From assembly GCA_030607715.1 (NCBI GenBank), contig JAUWJM010000039.1, forward strand, positions 1-12,422: a stretch of 12,422 nt of DNA. The letters are read 5' to 3'. The notes beneath the pieces were generated by a model that made no database searches, had not been told where the DNA came from, and was given only the letters and a program-made list of their open reading frames with translations. Source of the DNA: Candidatus Aerophobota bacterium (GTDB lineage Bacteria; Aerophobota; Aerophobia; Aerophobales; B3-G15). Below are positions 5,917-12,422 of this stretch, one piece after another. Every line of letters starts with the position of its first letter. Positions within the stretch are counted from its first letter, which is position 1. Both the position numbers and the translations under genes were made by a program.

Positions 5917-8900
5917 GTGATTCTCCTTAAGGCTGAGAAATTTTTACACGGTAAAAATGAGAAAAATTATCCCCTTTGGCTATATGGGTTAGTCCCGGAA
6001 GCTAAAGCCTATGGGGTATTTTTATTGTGGAAAAAACTCTCCTCTTCCTTGCTTTACCTTACTGTTAATGAACTAAGAGCAAAAAATATCTACCGTGATT
6101 TGCTTACCTTCTGCACAAAAGAAAGTGTTTTTTTTCTTCCCCTTAAAAAAGAAAACTCATCCACCCCCTGGTATCAAATCTTTTACCAATTGCAAAAAAA
6201 GAATAAAATCCTGATAATAACTCCCCTATCTACTCTTCTCCAGAAAGTTCCCTCCCTGAATTTAATAGAAAAGGATAATCTTATAGTTAAAAGAGGGGAA
6301 AGTATATCTCGTAAGAGTCTTTTAAAATGGCTAGAACAAAGAGGGTATGAATTTTCTCCTCTGGTAGAAGAAAAAGGAGATTATTCAGTAAGAGGTGGAA
6401 TAATTGATTTTTACTCACCCCTGCACTCTAATCCTGTAAGAGTTGAACTTTTAGATGAAAAAATAGAATCCATTCGAGAATTTAACCCTTTAAATCAACT
6501 TTCTATCAGGAAGAGAGAAGAAGTTATCATATCTTCTCAGGACGAATCTTCTTTAATTAAAGGAGAAAAAGAGGAGGCTTTCCCCTTTATTGAAGTTCTT
6601 CCCTCCTCTTACTTTTTAATATTGGATGAACCCTTTGAAGCAGAGGCAAAGAAAATTTTTAATCAGAGATTAATCTCTTTACTTTTACAAAGACCCCATC
6701 TTTACCTTTCCACTTTACCTCAGAAAACCTCATGGATAAAGCCAAAGGAAATTTTAGCTGTCTCTTCCTCTTCTCTTAGCTCCTATCGGGGCAATCTCAA
6801 TTTATTAGTCAAGGATATTAGAAAATGGGAGGAAAAAGACTACCAGATAACGATACTCACTTCTACTGATGGACAGGCACAAAGACTTCAAGAAATTATT
6901 TCAGAAAAAGGAATACAGATTTATTTAAAGAAAAAACTTTCTTTTCTTGATAAGATTCCTTCTCCTGTTATTAGCACAGGGGATATTCAGAAAGGTTTTG
7001 TTTTAGAAGAAACAAAAGATGTTTTTATCAGTGATGAGGACATTTTTAGAAGGTATCGGGAAAGGAGAGAAAGATGGGCCCCTCAACCCCAGACCAGAGT
7101 TATTAAAAGATGGACAGAACTTCAGGAAGGTGACTATGTGGTCCAAATAGACTATGGGATTGGGACATTCAAAGGAATTACCACTCTTGAAATAAAGGGG
7201 AAAAAATATGATTATTTTCAAATTAATTATAAGGGATCTGATAAGCTTTATGTGCCCCTCAATCAGCTTGACCGTCTGCATAAATATATTGGTGATTCCA
7301 ATAATCCTCCCCCAATTTATAGTTTGGAAGGAGGAAGATGGGAATGGGTAAAAAGAAGAGTTAAAAAAGCCACTCAGGAATTAGCTTCCTCTCTTTTAAA
7401 ATTATACTCTCTAAGAAAGGTAGTTCATGGACATTCTTTTTCTCCTGATGTAGAGTGGCAACTGGAATTTGAAGCTTCTTTTCCTTATCGGGAAACTACG
7501 GATCAGCTAAAAGCTGCAGAGCAGGCAAAAAAAGATATGGAAGATCCTTTCCCTATGGATAGACTAATCTGTGGAGATGCTGGTTATGGAAAAACTGAAG
7601 TAGCTATCCGGGCAAGTTTTAAGGCTTTAATGGATAACAAACAAACAGCAGTTTTAGTTCCCACCACCATACTTACTGAACAGCACTACAGAACTTTTAA
7701 AGAAAGAATGGCTGCCTATCCTGTGAATATAGAGATGCTCTCACGATTTCAATCACCTGGAGAGCAAAAACAAATAATTGAGGATTTAAAAAAGGGTAAA
7801 GTTGATATTATTATTGGAACTCACAGACTAATTCAAGATGATGTTAACTTTAAGGATCTGGGACTGGTAATCATCGATGAGGAACAAAGATTTGGAGTGA
7901 AACAGAAGAAAAAATTAAGAGAGCTGCGCAGTACTGTGGATGTTTTAACCTTAACTGCTACGCCAATTCCTCGTTCTCTTTACATGGCTTTAACGGGAAT
8001 TCGTAAATTAAGTACCATTCTTTCACCTCCTGAGGAAAGACTCAATGTGAGAACTCAAGTAACTGAATACAATGAAGAGCAAATTAAAAAAGCTATTAAG
8101 ATGGAACAGGATCGGGGAGGACAGGAATTTTATCTATACAATACAGTTAAGAGAATTAACCAAATTGCTGATAAGGTAAAGAGAATGATTCCCCAGTCAA
8201 ATATCGCTGTCTCTCATGGTCAGCTCCCTCCAAAAGAGTTGGAAAAAACAATGAGAGATTTTCTAAATCATAAATACGATATTTTAGTATGTACTTCCAT
8301 TATTGAATCAGGAATAGATATGCCCAATGTAAATACTTTAATTGTGGAAAGAGCTGAACAATTTGGTTTAGCTGACCTTTATCAACTAAGAGGAAGAGTG
8401 GGACGAGGAAGAAGAAGAGGATATGCTTATTTCTTTTTTACCCCTGCTAAATTGCTTACTGAAAAAGCCAAGGAGCGACTCCAAATTATCAATCAATTTA
8501 AAGGCTCTGGAGCTGGATTTCGTATAGCAATGGAAGACCTTCAAATTAGAGGAGCAGGAAATCTTTTGGGAAAAGAGCATCATGGGCATATAGCTGCCGT
8601 TGGCTTTACTCTGTACTCTAAACTTCTTTCCCAGGAAATTAAAAAATTAAAAGGAGAAAAAGTTAAACCTTCCTTTCCCATTGATCTTGATTTGGAAATA
8701 GAAGGAAGAATTCCTTCTTATTATGTGACCTTTCCGAGGCAAAGATTGGATATTTATCTGAAGGCTGGGGAGATTAAAAACGAAGAAGATCTCCTAAAAT
8801 TTAAGGAAGAGCTAAGAGATCGCTACGGCCCTCTACCCGGTGTGACAAGAAACCTTATTCATCTATTGGAGATAAAACTATTAATTCAGGACATTGGTGC

Positions 8901-9117
8901 TACCTCTTTAAGAAAGAGAAATTCTAAAATCTGGATTGGTTTTCCTTCCTCTTTGCTCTTAACCGAGGAAAAAAAAGTAAAGATTAAAAAAAATTTAATT
9001 AACATTCAAGCATTACCTCTGGATAATAAAAATCTAATATTGGAGTGCAAGGGAAAAGGAGAGGAATTTTTAATAAACCTAAAGAAAATTTTACAAAATA
9101 TAAAAGATGTGATATAA
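5917..9117 (+). CDS. mfd: Transcription-repair coupling factor Mfd
   Basis: ATP-driven DNA translocase that displaces RNA polymerase stalled at lesions and recruits UvrA. At 1066 residues it is somewhat shorter than the usual 1100-1180. Regions in order: an N-terminal UvrB-like module ([11 protein letters not shown] at 158-168); the RNA polymerase-interacting CarD-like domain at about 400-465 ([18 protein letters not shown]); the RecG-like helicase core with Walker A GDAGYGKT at 553-560, DEEQ at 654-657, [10 protein letters not shown] and motif [11 protein letters not shown] at 823-831; and the C-terminal TRCF domain ([11 protein letters not shown] onward). All catalytic motifs are intact. 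The start is GTG at 5917, immediately after the prfA TAA; an upstream in-frame TTG is cut off by that stop. AAAGGAGGGG at 5895-5904 is a good but slightly distant ribosome binding site. The last codons contain the promoter of the next operon. Confidence 0.97.
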   Translation: MILLKAEKFLHGKNEKNYPLWLYGLVPEAKAYGVFLLWKKLSSSLLYLTVNELRAKNIYRDLLTFCTKESVFFLPLKKENSSTPWYQIFYQLQKKNKILIITPLSTLLQKVPSLNLIEKDNLIVKRGESISRKSLLKWLEQRGYEFSPLVEEKGDYSVRGGIIDFYSPLHSNPVRVELLDEKIESIREFNPLNQLSIRKREEVIISSQDESSLIKGEKEEAFPFIEVLPSSYFLILDEPFEAEAKKIFNQRLISLLLQRPHLYLSTLPQKTSWIKPKEILAVSSSSLSSYRGNLNLLVKDIRKWEEKDYQITILTSTDGQAQRLQEIISEKGIQIYLKKKLSFLDKIPSPVISTGDIQKGFVLEETKDVFISDEDIFRRYRERRERWAPQPQTRVIKRWTELQEGDYVVQIDYGIGTFKGITTLEIKGKKYDYFQINYKGSDKLYVPLNQLDRLHKYIGDSNNPPPIYSLEGGRWEWVKRRVKKATQELASSLLKLYSLRKVVHGHSFSPDVEWQLEFEASFPYRETTDQLKAAEQAKKDMEDPFPMDRLICGDAGYGKTEVAIRASFKALMDNKQTAVLVPTTILTEQHYRTFKERMAAYPVNIEMLSRFQSPGEQKQIIEDLKKGKVDIIIGTHRLIQDDVNFKDLGLVIIDEEQRFGVKQKKKLRELRSTVDVLTLTATPIPRSLYMALTGIRKLSTILSPPEERLNVRTQVTEYNEEQIKKAIKMEQDRGGQEFYLYNTVKRINQIADKVKRMIPQSNIAVSHGQLPPKELEKTMRDFLNHKYDILVCTSIIESGIDMPNVNTLIVERAEQFGLADLYQLRGRVGRGRRRGYAYFFFTPAKLLTEKAKERLQIINQFKGSGAGFRIAMEDLQIRGAGNLLGKEHHGHIAAVGFTLYSKLLSQEIKKLKGEKVKPSFPIDLDLEIEGRIPSYYVTFPRQRLDIYLKAGEIKNEEDLLKFKEELRDRYGPLPGVTRNLIHLLEIKLLIQDIGATSLRKRNSKIWIGFPSSLLLTEEKKVKIKKNLINIQALPLDNKNLILECKGKGEEFLINLKKILQNIKDVI

Positions 9118-9118
9118 T
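9090..9118 (+). promoter_or_regulatory. Extended -10 promoter inside the mfd 3' end
   Basis: TTTACA at 9090-9095 and a perfect TATAAT at 9113-9118 are separated by 17 bases, and TGA just upstream of the -10 gives the extended TGn form. The -10 overlaps the last Ile codon and the stop of mfd. Transcription would start near 9125, about 43 bases before the SurA-like gene. It most likely drives the SurA-like gene, murA and mreB. Confidence 0.75.
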
Positions 9119-9138
9119 AAATAAAAGGCAAAGGGCTA

Positions 9139-9171
9139 ATGCGTATGGGCGAAGTTGAGGAACGAAGATGA
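9139..9171 (+). CDS. Possible ten-codon leader ORF upstream of the SurA-like gene
   Basis: ATG at 9139 (with a second in-frame ATG at 9145) opens MRMGEVEERR and ends at TGA 9169-9171. The stop overlaps the ATG of the SurA-like gene in an ATGA arrangement. AAAAGG at 9123-9128 and AAAGGG at 9130-9135 could serve as ribosome binding sites for the two ATGs. It sits wholly within the predicted leader transcript. It could couple translation to the downstream gene or be chance. The peptide has no regulatory-looking run of a single amino acid. Confidence 0.3.
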   Translation: MRMGEVEERR

Positions 9172-10148
9172 AGAGAATTCTTCTGGTAATTTTTTTAATA
9201 AATCTTATCTTTATTTTTTTTAAATTCAATCCTGGATGGTCTCACCTTGAATTAATAGATCGGGTAATAGCTATAGTAAATGGCAAGGTAATTACTGAAA
9301 GTGAGCTGCAAAAAGAGATCCGCATTATTAGAAAAGAATTAAAAAAAGAGGACAAAAACTTAGAGAAAAAAATTATTTCACAAATGATAGATAACCTTTT
9401 GCTTGAGCAGGAGGCAGAGAAAAAAAATATAAAAGTTTCTTCTCTTGAGGTAGAGGAGGAGATTATAAAAATTAAAAAAAATCTTTCTGAAGAGAGGTTT
9501 CTTCAAATTTTAAAAGAAGAAGAGCTATCTCTGAATGAACTTAAAGAAAAACTTAAGGGACGAATTCTCCGGGAGAAACTGTTATCTCAAAAAGCAGGTG
9601 AGGTAAGAGAGGAAATTAAAATACGGGAAGATGAAATAAAGGACTTTTATCAAAAATTAAAAGATTATCTGGAAGAAAAGGTAAAAGAGGAAAAGGACAT
9701 TGAACTATTCTATCAAGATTATCAGGAAAAATTAAAACAGGTTCAAATAGCTCAAATTGTAATCAAGGGAAAAGATAAAGCACAGCAGGTTAGTTACTTA
9801 GTAGAAAAAGGAGAGGATTTTTCTACTTTAGCAAAAAATTTTTCCTTAACACCAGAGGCTAAAGAAGGAGGGGACTTAGGATGGTTCAGTCTCTTTCAGA
9901 TAAAACCTTCTTTAAGAGAAGAAATTTTAAAACTAAAAAAAGGCGAAGTAAGTAAGACGCTCAAAATTAAGGATGATTATTACCGCTTTATTAAGCTAAA
10001 AGATAAAAAAGAATTTTTATTTAATGAGTGGAGTGACAAAATTAAAAATTACCTATTTCAAATAAGAATAGAAGAAACTATTCAGGACTGGATAACAAAG
10101 TTAAGGTCAAAAGGGGAAATTATAATAATCGATCCCTCTTTGCAATAA
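9168..10148 (+). CDS. SurA/PpiC-like exported peptidyl-prolyl isomerase or chaperone
   Basis: Envelope folding factor of the SurA/parvulin type. The N terminus is a signal peptide or membrane anchor: MKR, then a long hydrophobic stretch at about 4-18, then NPGWS before the SurA-type opening LIDRVIAIVNGKVITESEL. Residues about 30-185 form a Lys/Glu-rich helical SurA N-domain, and about 190-285 a single parvulin domain (LVEKGEDFSTLAKNFS, GGDLGWF, LKKGEVS). The usual catalytic His of the first parvulin strand (HIL) is Gln here (VQIAQIVI, Gln196), so isomerase activity may be weak and the chaperone role primary. GAGGA at 9157-9161 sits 6 bases before the ATG. 326 residues with one PPIase domain is short of E. 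coli SurA (two domains). It is first in an operon with murA and mreB. An exported SurA-like protein suggests a diderm envelope. Confidence 0.85.
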   Translation: MKRILLVIFLINLIFIFFKFNPGWSHLELIDRVIAIVNGKVITESELQKEIRIIRKELKKEDKNLEKKIISQMIDNLLLEQEAEKKNIKVSSLEVEEEIIKIKKNLSEERFLQILKEEELSLNELKEKLKGRILREKLLSQKAGEVREEIKIREDEIKDFYQKLKDYLEEKVKEEKDIELFYQDYQEKLKQVQIAQIVIKGKDKAQQVSYLVEKGEDFSTLAKNFSLTPEAKEGGDLGWFSLFQIKPSLREEILKLKKGEVSKTLKIKDDYYRFIKLKDKKEFLFNEWSDKIKNYLFQIRIEETIQDWITKLRSKGEIIIIDPSLQ

Positions 10149-10164
10149 TAAAAGGAATAATTAT

Positions 10165-11421
10165 ATGGAAAAATTTGTTATTAAAGGGGATATTCCTCTT
10201 GAAGGGACAGTTAAGGTTAGCGGATCAAAGAATGCTGCTCTGCCCATTATGGCTGCTTGCCTCTTGACAGAAGGAGAGTGTTATCTGGAAAATATTCCTC
10301 ACTTAACTGATATTCAGGCTATGGGAGAATCCCTAAAAGGATTAGGAATTAAAGTAGAAAGAGAGGGGGAAAAACTAAAGATCAACGCCGGGTATCTTAC
10401 TCAATATGAGGCTCCTTATGAGTTGACAAGGAAAATGAGAGCTTCTTTTTTGATTTTAGGTCCTCTTTTGGCCAGGTCAGGTAGAGCTCGAGTAGCCCTG
10501 CCAGGTGGTTGCAATATAGGGAGAAGACCCATAGACCTGCATCTAAAAGGACTAAATCAAATGGGTGCAAAAATTAAAATACAGCATGGATATGTGGAAG
10601 CTATTGCTGAAAGAGGACTGCAAGGAACAAATATTTATTTTGATTTCCCAAGTGTTGGAGCCACTGAAAATATAATTCTCGCTGCCTGTTTAGCTAATGG
10701 AACTACCACTATTGAAAATCCCTCTCGCACCCCTGAAGTTTTGGACATGATTAACTTTTTAAAGAAAATGGGGGTAAAAATAGATGAGAAAAAAGTTAAT
10801 TTCATCAAAATTGAAGGGGAAAGGGAAATTTCTCCTGCTAATTACTCTGTTATCTCTGATCGTATAGAAGCTGGAACCTTACTAATGGCTGCAGCTATTA
10901 GTAAGGGAAAAGGCACCCTAAAAGGAGGAAATCCTCACCATCTTGGGACTTTTCTTGTAAAATTAAAGGAAATGGGAGTAAAAATTGATATATTGGATAG
11001 CTCTATAAGAATCACCAGAGAATCTGATATTAATCCTGTTAGAGCAAAGACTCTTTCTTATCCGGGTTTTTCTACAGATTTTCAACCTCAATTATCTTCC
11101 TTGGCCTGTCTGGCTAAAGGCAAAAGTGTGATAGAGGAAACTATTTTTGAAAATAGGTTTACCCATGTTCCTGAACTGAGACGAATGGGAGCTCAAATTG
11201 AGGAGGGGAACTCAAGAATAATAGTTGAGGGAGTTCCTTTTCTATCAGGGGCTCCAGTAACAGCTTCCGACATAAGAGGAGGAGCAGCTTTAGTGTTAGC
11301 TGGGTTAGCAGCTCGAGGAGAAAGTGAAATCTTTGAAATTCATCATATTGACCGAGGATACGAAAGATTAGAAGAAAAACTTTCCCAGCTTAAAGCCAGG
11401 ATAAGAAGAAAAGAGGGTTAA
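10165..11421 (+). CDS. murA: UDP-N-acetylglucosamine 1-carboxyvinyltransferase MurA
   Basis: Cytoplasmic enzyme that transfers enolpyruvate from PEP to UDP-GlcNAc, the first committed step of peptidoglycan synthesis. The 418 residues match the family. Substrate-binding K22-N23 lie in SGSKNAALPI. The catalytic loop LPGGCNIGRRPIDLH places the fosfomycin-target cysteine at 116 (E. coli Cys115), so this MurA should be inhibited by fosfomycin. The catalytic-base aspartate is D305 in YPGFSTDFQPQ, and SDIRGGAALVLAG closes the active site near the C terminus. ATG at 10165 follows AAGGA at 10152-10156 and lies 16 bases after the SurA-like stop. mreB starts at the next base after the murA stop, linking wall precursor supply to cell shape. 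Confidence 0.97.
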   Translation: MEKFVIKGDIPLEGTVKVSGSKNAALPIMAACLLTEGECYLENIPHLTDIQAMGESLKGLGIKVEREGEKLKINAGYLTQYEAPYELTRKMRASFLILGPLLARSGRARVALPGGCNIGRRPIDLHLKGLNQMGAKIKIQHGYVEAIAERGLQGTNIYFDFPSVGATENIILAACLANGTTTIENPSRTPEVLDMINFLKKMGVKIDEKKVNFIKIEGEREISPANYSVISDRIEAGTLLMAAAISKGKGTLKGGNPHHLGTFLVKLKEMGVKIDILDSSIRITRESDINPVRAKTLSYPGFSTDFQPQLSSLACLAKGKSVIEETIFENRFTHVPELRRMGAQIEEGNSRIIVEGVPFLSGAPVTASDIRGGAALVLAGLAARGESEIFEIHHIDRGYERLEEKLSQLKARIRRKEG

Positions 11422-12422
11422 ATGCTTCTTAGGGGTAAAAGAATTGGAATAGATCTTGGGACTACTACCATTATAATATATGTGGAGGGAAAGGGGGTGG
11501 TTTTTAAAGAACCTTCAGTGGTATCAATGGATAGTAAATCCGGAGAAATTTTGGCTATAGGAAGTGAAGCTAAAGAAATGCTGGGTAGAACTCCTGGGAG
11601 TATTACAGCTCTTAGGCCAATGAAAGATGGAGTAATTGATGATTATGAAATCATAGAGAGTGTACTCAAATACTACATCAGGAAAATATGTGGTAGGTGG
11701 GAACTTTTTCATCCCTATCTTATGATTTGCATTCCAACCGGAGGTACTTCAGTAGAAAAAAGGGCGGTAGTAAATGCAGGCATGCATGCAGGGGCAAAAA
11801 AAATCTCCTTAATTGAAGAACCTAAAGCAGCAGCTATAGGAGCAAATATAGATATAACTAAACCTGAAGGGAGCATGGTTGTAGATGTGGGTGGAGGAAC
11901 TACTGACATAGCTGTTCTTTCTTTAGGAGATATTGTGATTGGAGAATCTATTCGAATAGCGGGAAATAAAATGGATGAGGCAATCATGAGATATATAAGA
12001 AAAGAATACAATGTAGCCTTGGGAGAAATTAGTGCTGAGCAGATAAAACAAAAAATTGGTTATGCTACGTTTCCTAAAAAAGGTGAAGAAATAGAAGTCA
12101 AGGGAAGAGATTTGATAAGCGGTCTTCCCAAAAGAATTAAAGTCAGTGCGGAAGAGATATGCAGGATCTTATCCAAACCTTTATCTTTTATTATAAGTGG
12201 GGTCAAAACAGTTTTAGAAAGAACACCTCCAGAATTAGCAGCGGATATAATAAATCGAAAAATTGTTCTAACCGGGGGAGGAAGTCTTTTAAAAAATTTT
12301 GATCTTTTAGTAGAAAAAGAAACCGGAATATCAGCTTATCTGGCGGAAGATCCCATCTCTTGTGTAGCCATTGGAACAGGAAAGGCTCTAAAAAGTATGG
12401 ATGTAATTAAGAAGAGATATTA
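11422..12422 (+). CDS. mreB: Rod-shape determining protein MreB (3' edge)
   Basis: Bacterial actin that forms membrane-associated filaments guiding lateral cell-wall synthesis. 333 codons are present, followed by TA at the window edge. MreB is usually 333-347 residues, so the next base probably completes a stop codon. Visible actin-fold elements are the phosphate-1 loop GIDLGTTT (9-16), EPSVVS, LRPMKDGVIDDYE, IEEPKAAAIGA, phosphate-2 VVDVGGGTTD (about 153-162), IAGNKMDEAI and the adenosine loop LTGGGSLL (283-290). Phosphate-1 reads GTTT where most MreB have GTAN, and AGNKMDE replaces the common GGDKMDE. The ATG follows the murA TAA with no gap, with AGAGGG at 11412-11417 as ribosome binding site. 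mreC and mreD would be expected next but lie outside the window. Confidence 0.95.
   Translation, partial: MLLRGKRIGIDLGTTTIIIYVEGKGVVFKEPSVVSMDSKSGEILAIGSEAKEMLGRTPGSITALRPMKDGVIDDYEIIESVLKYYIRKICGRWELFHPYLMICIPTGGTSVEKRAVVNAGMHAGAKKISLIEEPKAAAIGANIDITKPEGSMVVDVGGGTTDIAVLSLGDIVIGESIRIAGNKMDEAIMRYIRKEYNVALGEISAEQIKQKIGYATFPKKGEEIEVKGRDLISGLPKRIKVSAEEICRILSKPLSFIISGVKTVLERTPPELAADIINRKIVLTGGGSLLKNFDLLVEKETGISAYLAEDPISCVAIGTGKALKSMDVIKKRY

Noticed and set aside
7003..7281. Minus-strand ORF within mfd
   Set aside because: Antisense to the conserved RNA polymerase-interacting domain of Mfd.
8386..8589. Minus-strand ORF ending in a Ser run
   Set aside because: The Ser run is the antisense of Arg and Gly codons of Mfd helicase motif VI.
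8999..9229. Minus-strand ORF over the mfd end and SurA-like start
   Set aside because: Antisense of the promoter region and signal peptide; no supporting start signals.
11524..12011. Two minus-strand ORFs at the right end
   Set aside because: They are antisense of mreB, which is clearly coding on the + strand but runs off the window edge.

Overview
This window carries ordinary housekeeping genes, all on the + strand and tightly packed. The DNA is AT-rich and the coding strand is purine-rich, with many Lys, Glu and Ile codons. The gene set suggests an uncultured, low-GC, probably anaerobic diderm bacterium. An exported SurA/PpiC-type chaperone and a Thermotoga-like Cys-rich TrpRS would fit candidate lineages such as Atribacterota or Aerophobota. 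That placement is inference only; no marker here fixes the phylum.

Layout. (1) Bases 1-157 hold a Lys/Glu-codon-rich low-complexity stretch that stays in frame with the next gene but is broken by three TAA codons. (2) A five-domain S1 protein gene (rpsA-like) abuts plsY with no gap. (3) A good promoter at the end of plsY drives HU, followed by a 15-bp perfect inverted repeat, a small MerR-type regulator that starts with GTG, and tRNA-Pro(GGG). (4) trpS stands between two short intergenic gaps and encodes a probable iron-sulfur cluster motif. (5) A consensus-like promoter drives an HNH nuclease-like gene, prfA and mfd as a compact unit (TGATG overlap, then a zero-base junction). (6) An extended -10 promoter embedded in the last codons of mfd drives a SurA-like chaperone, murA and mreB. 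mreB runs to the window edge and lacks at most the last base of its stop codon.

The genes serve translation (S1, TrpRS, RF1, tRNA-Pro), membrane lipid and cell-wall synthesis and cell shape (PlsY, MurA, MreB), envelope protein folding (SurA-like), nucleoid structure (HU) and transcription-coupled repair (Mfd). I found no CRISPR array, transposase, phage gene, toxin-antitoxin pair or biosynthetic cluster, and nothing that amounts to a new multi-gene system. The points worth a second look are small: the broken linker before rpsA, a tandem duplication that supplies both the ribosome binding site and the start codon of the MerR gene, a ten-codon leader ORF coupled to the SurA-like gene, the TrpRS cysteine motif, and the unassigned HNH protein sharing an operon with prfA and mfd.
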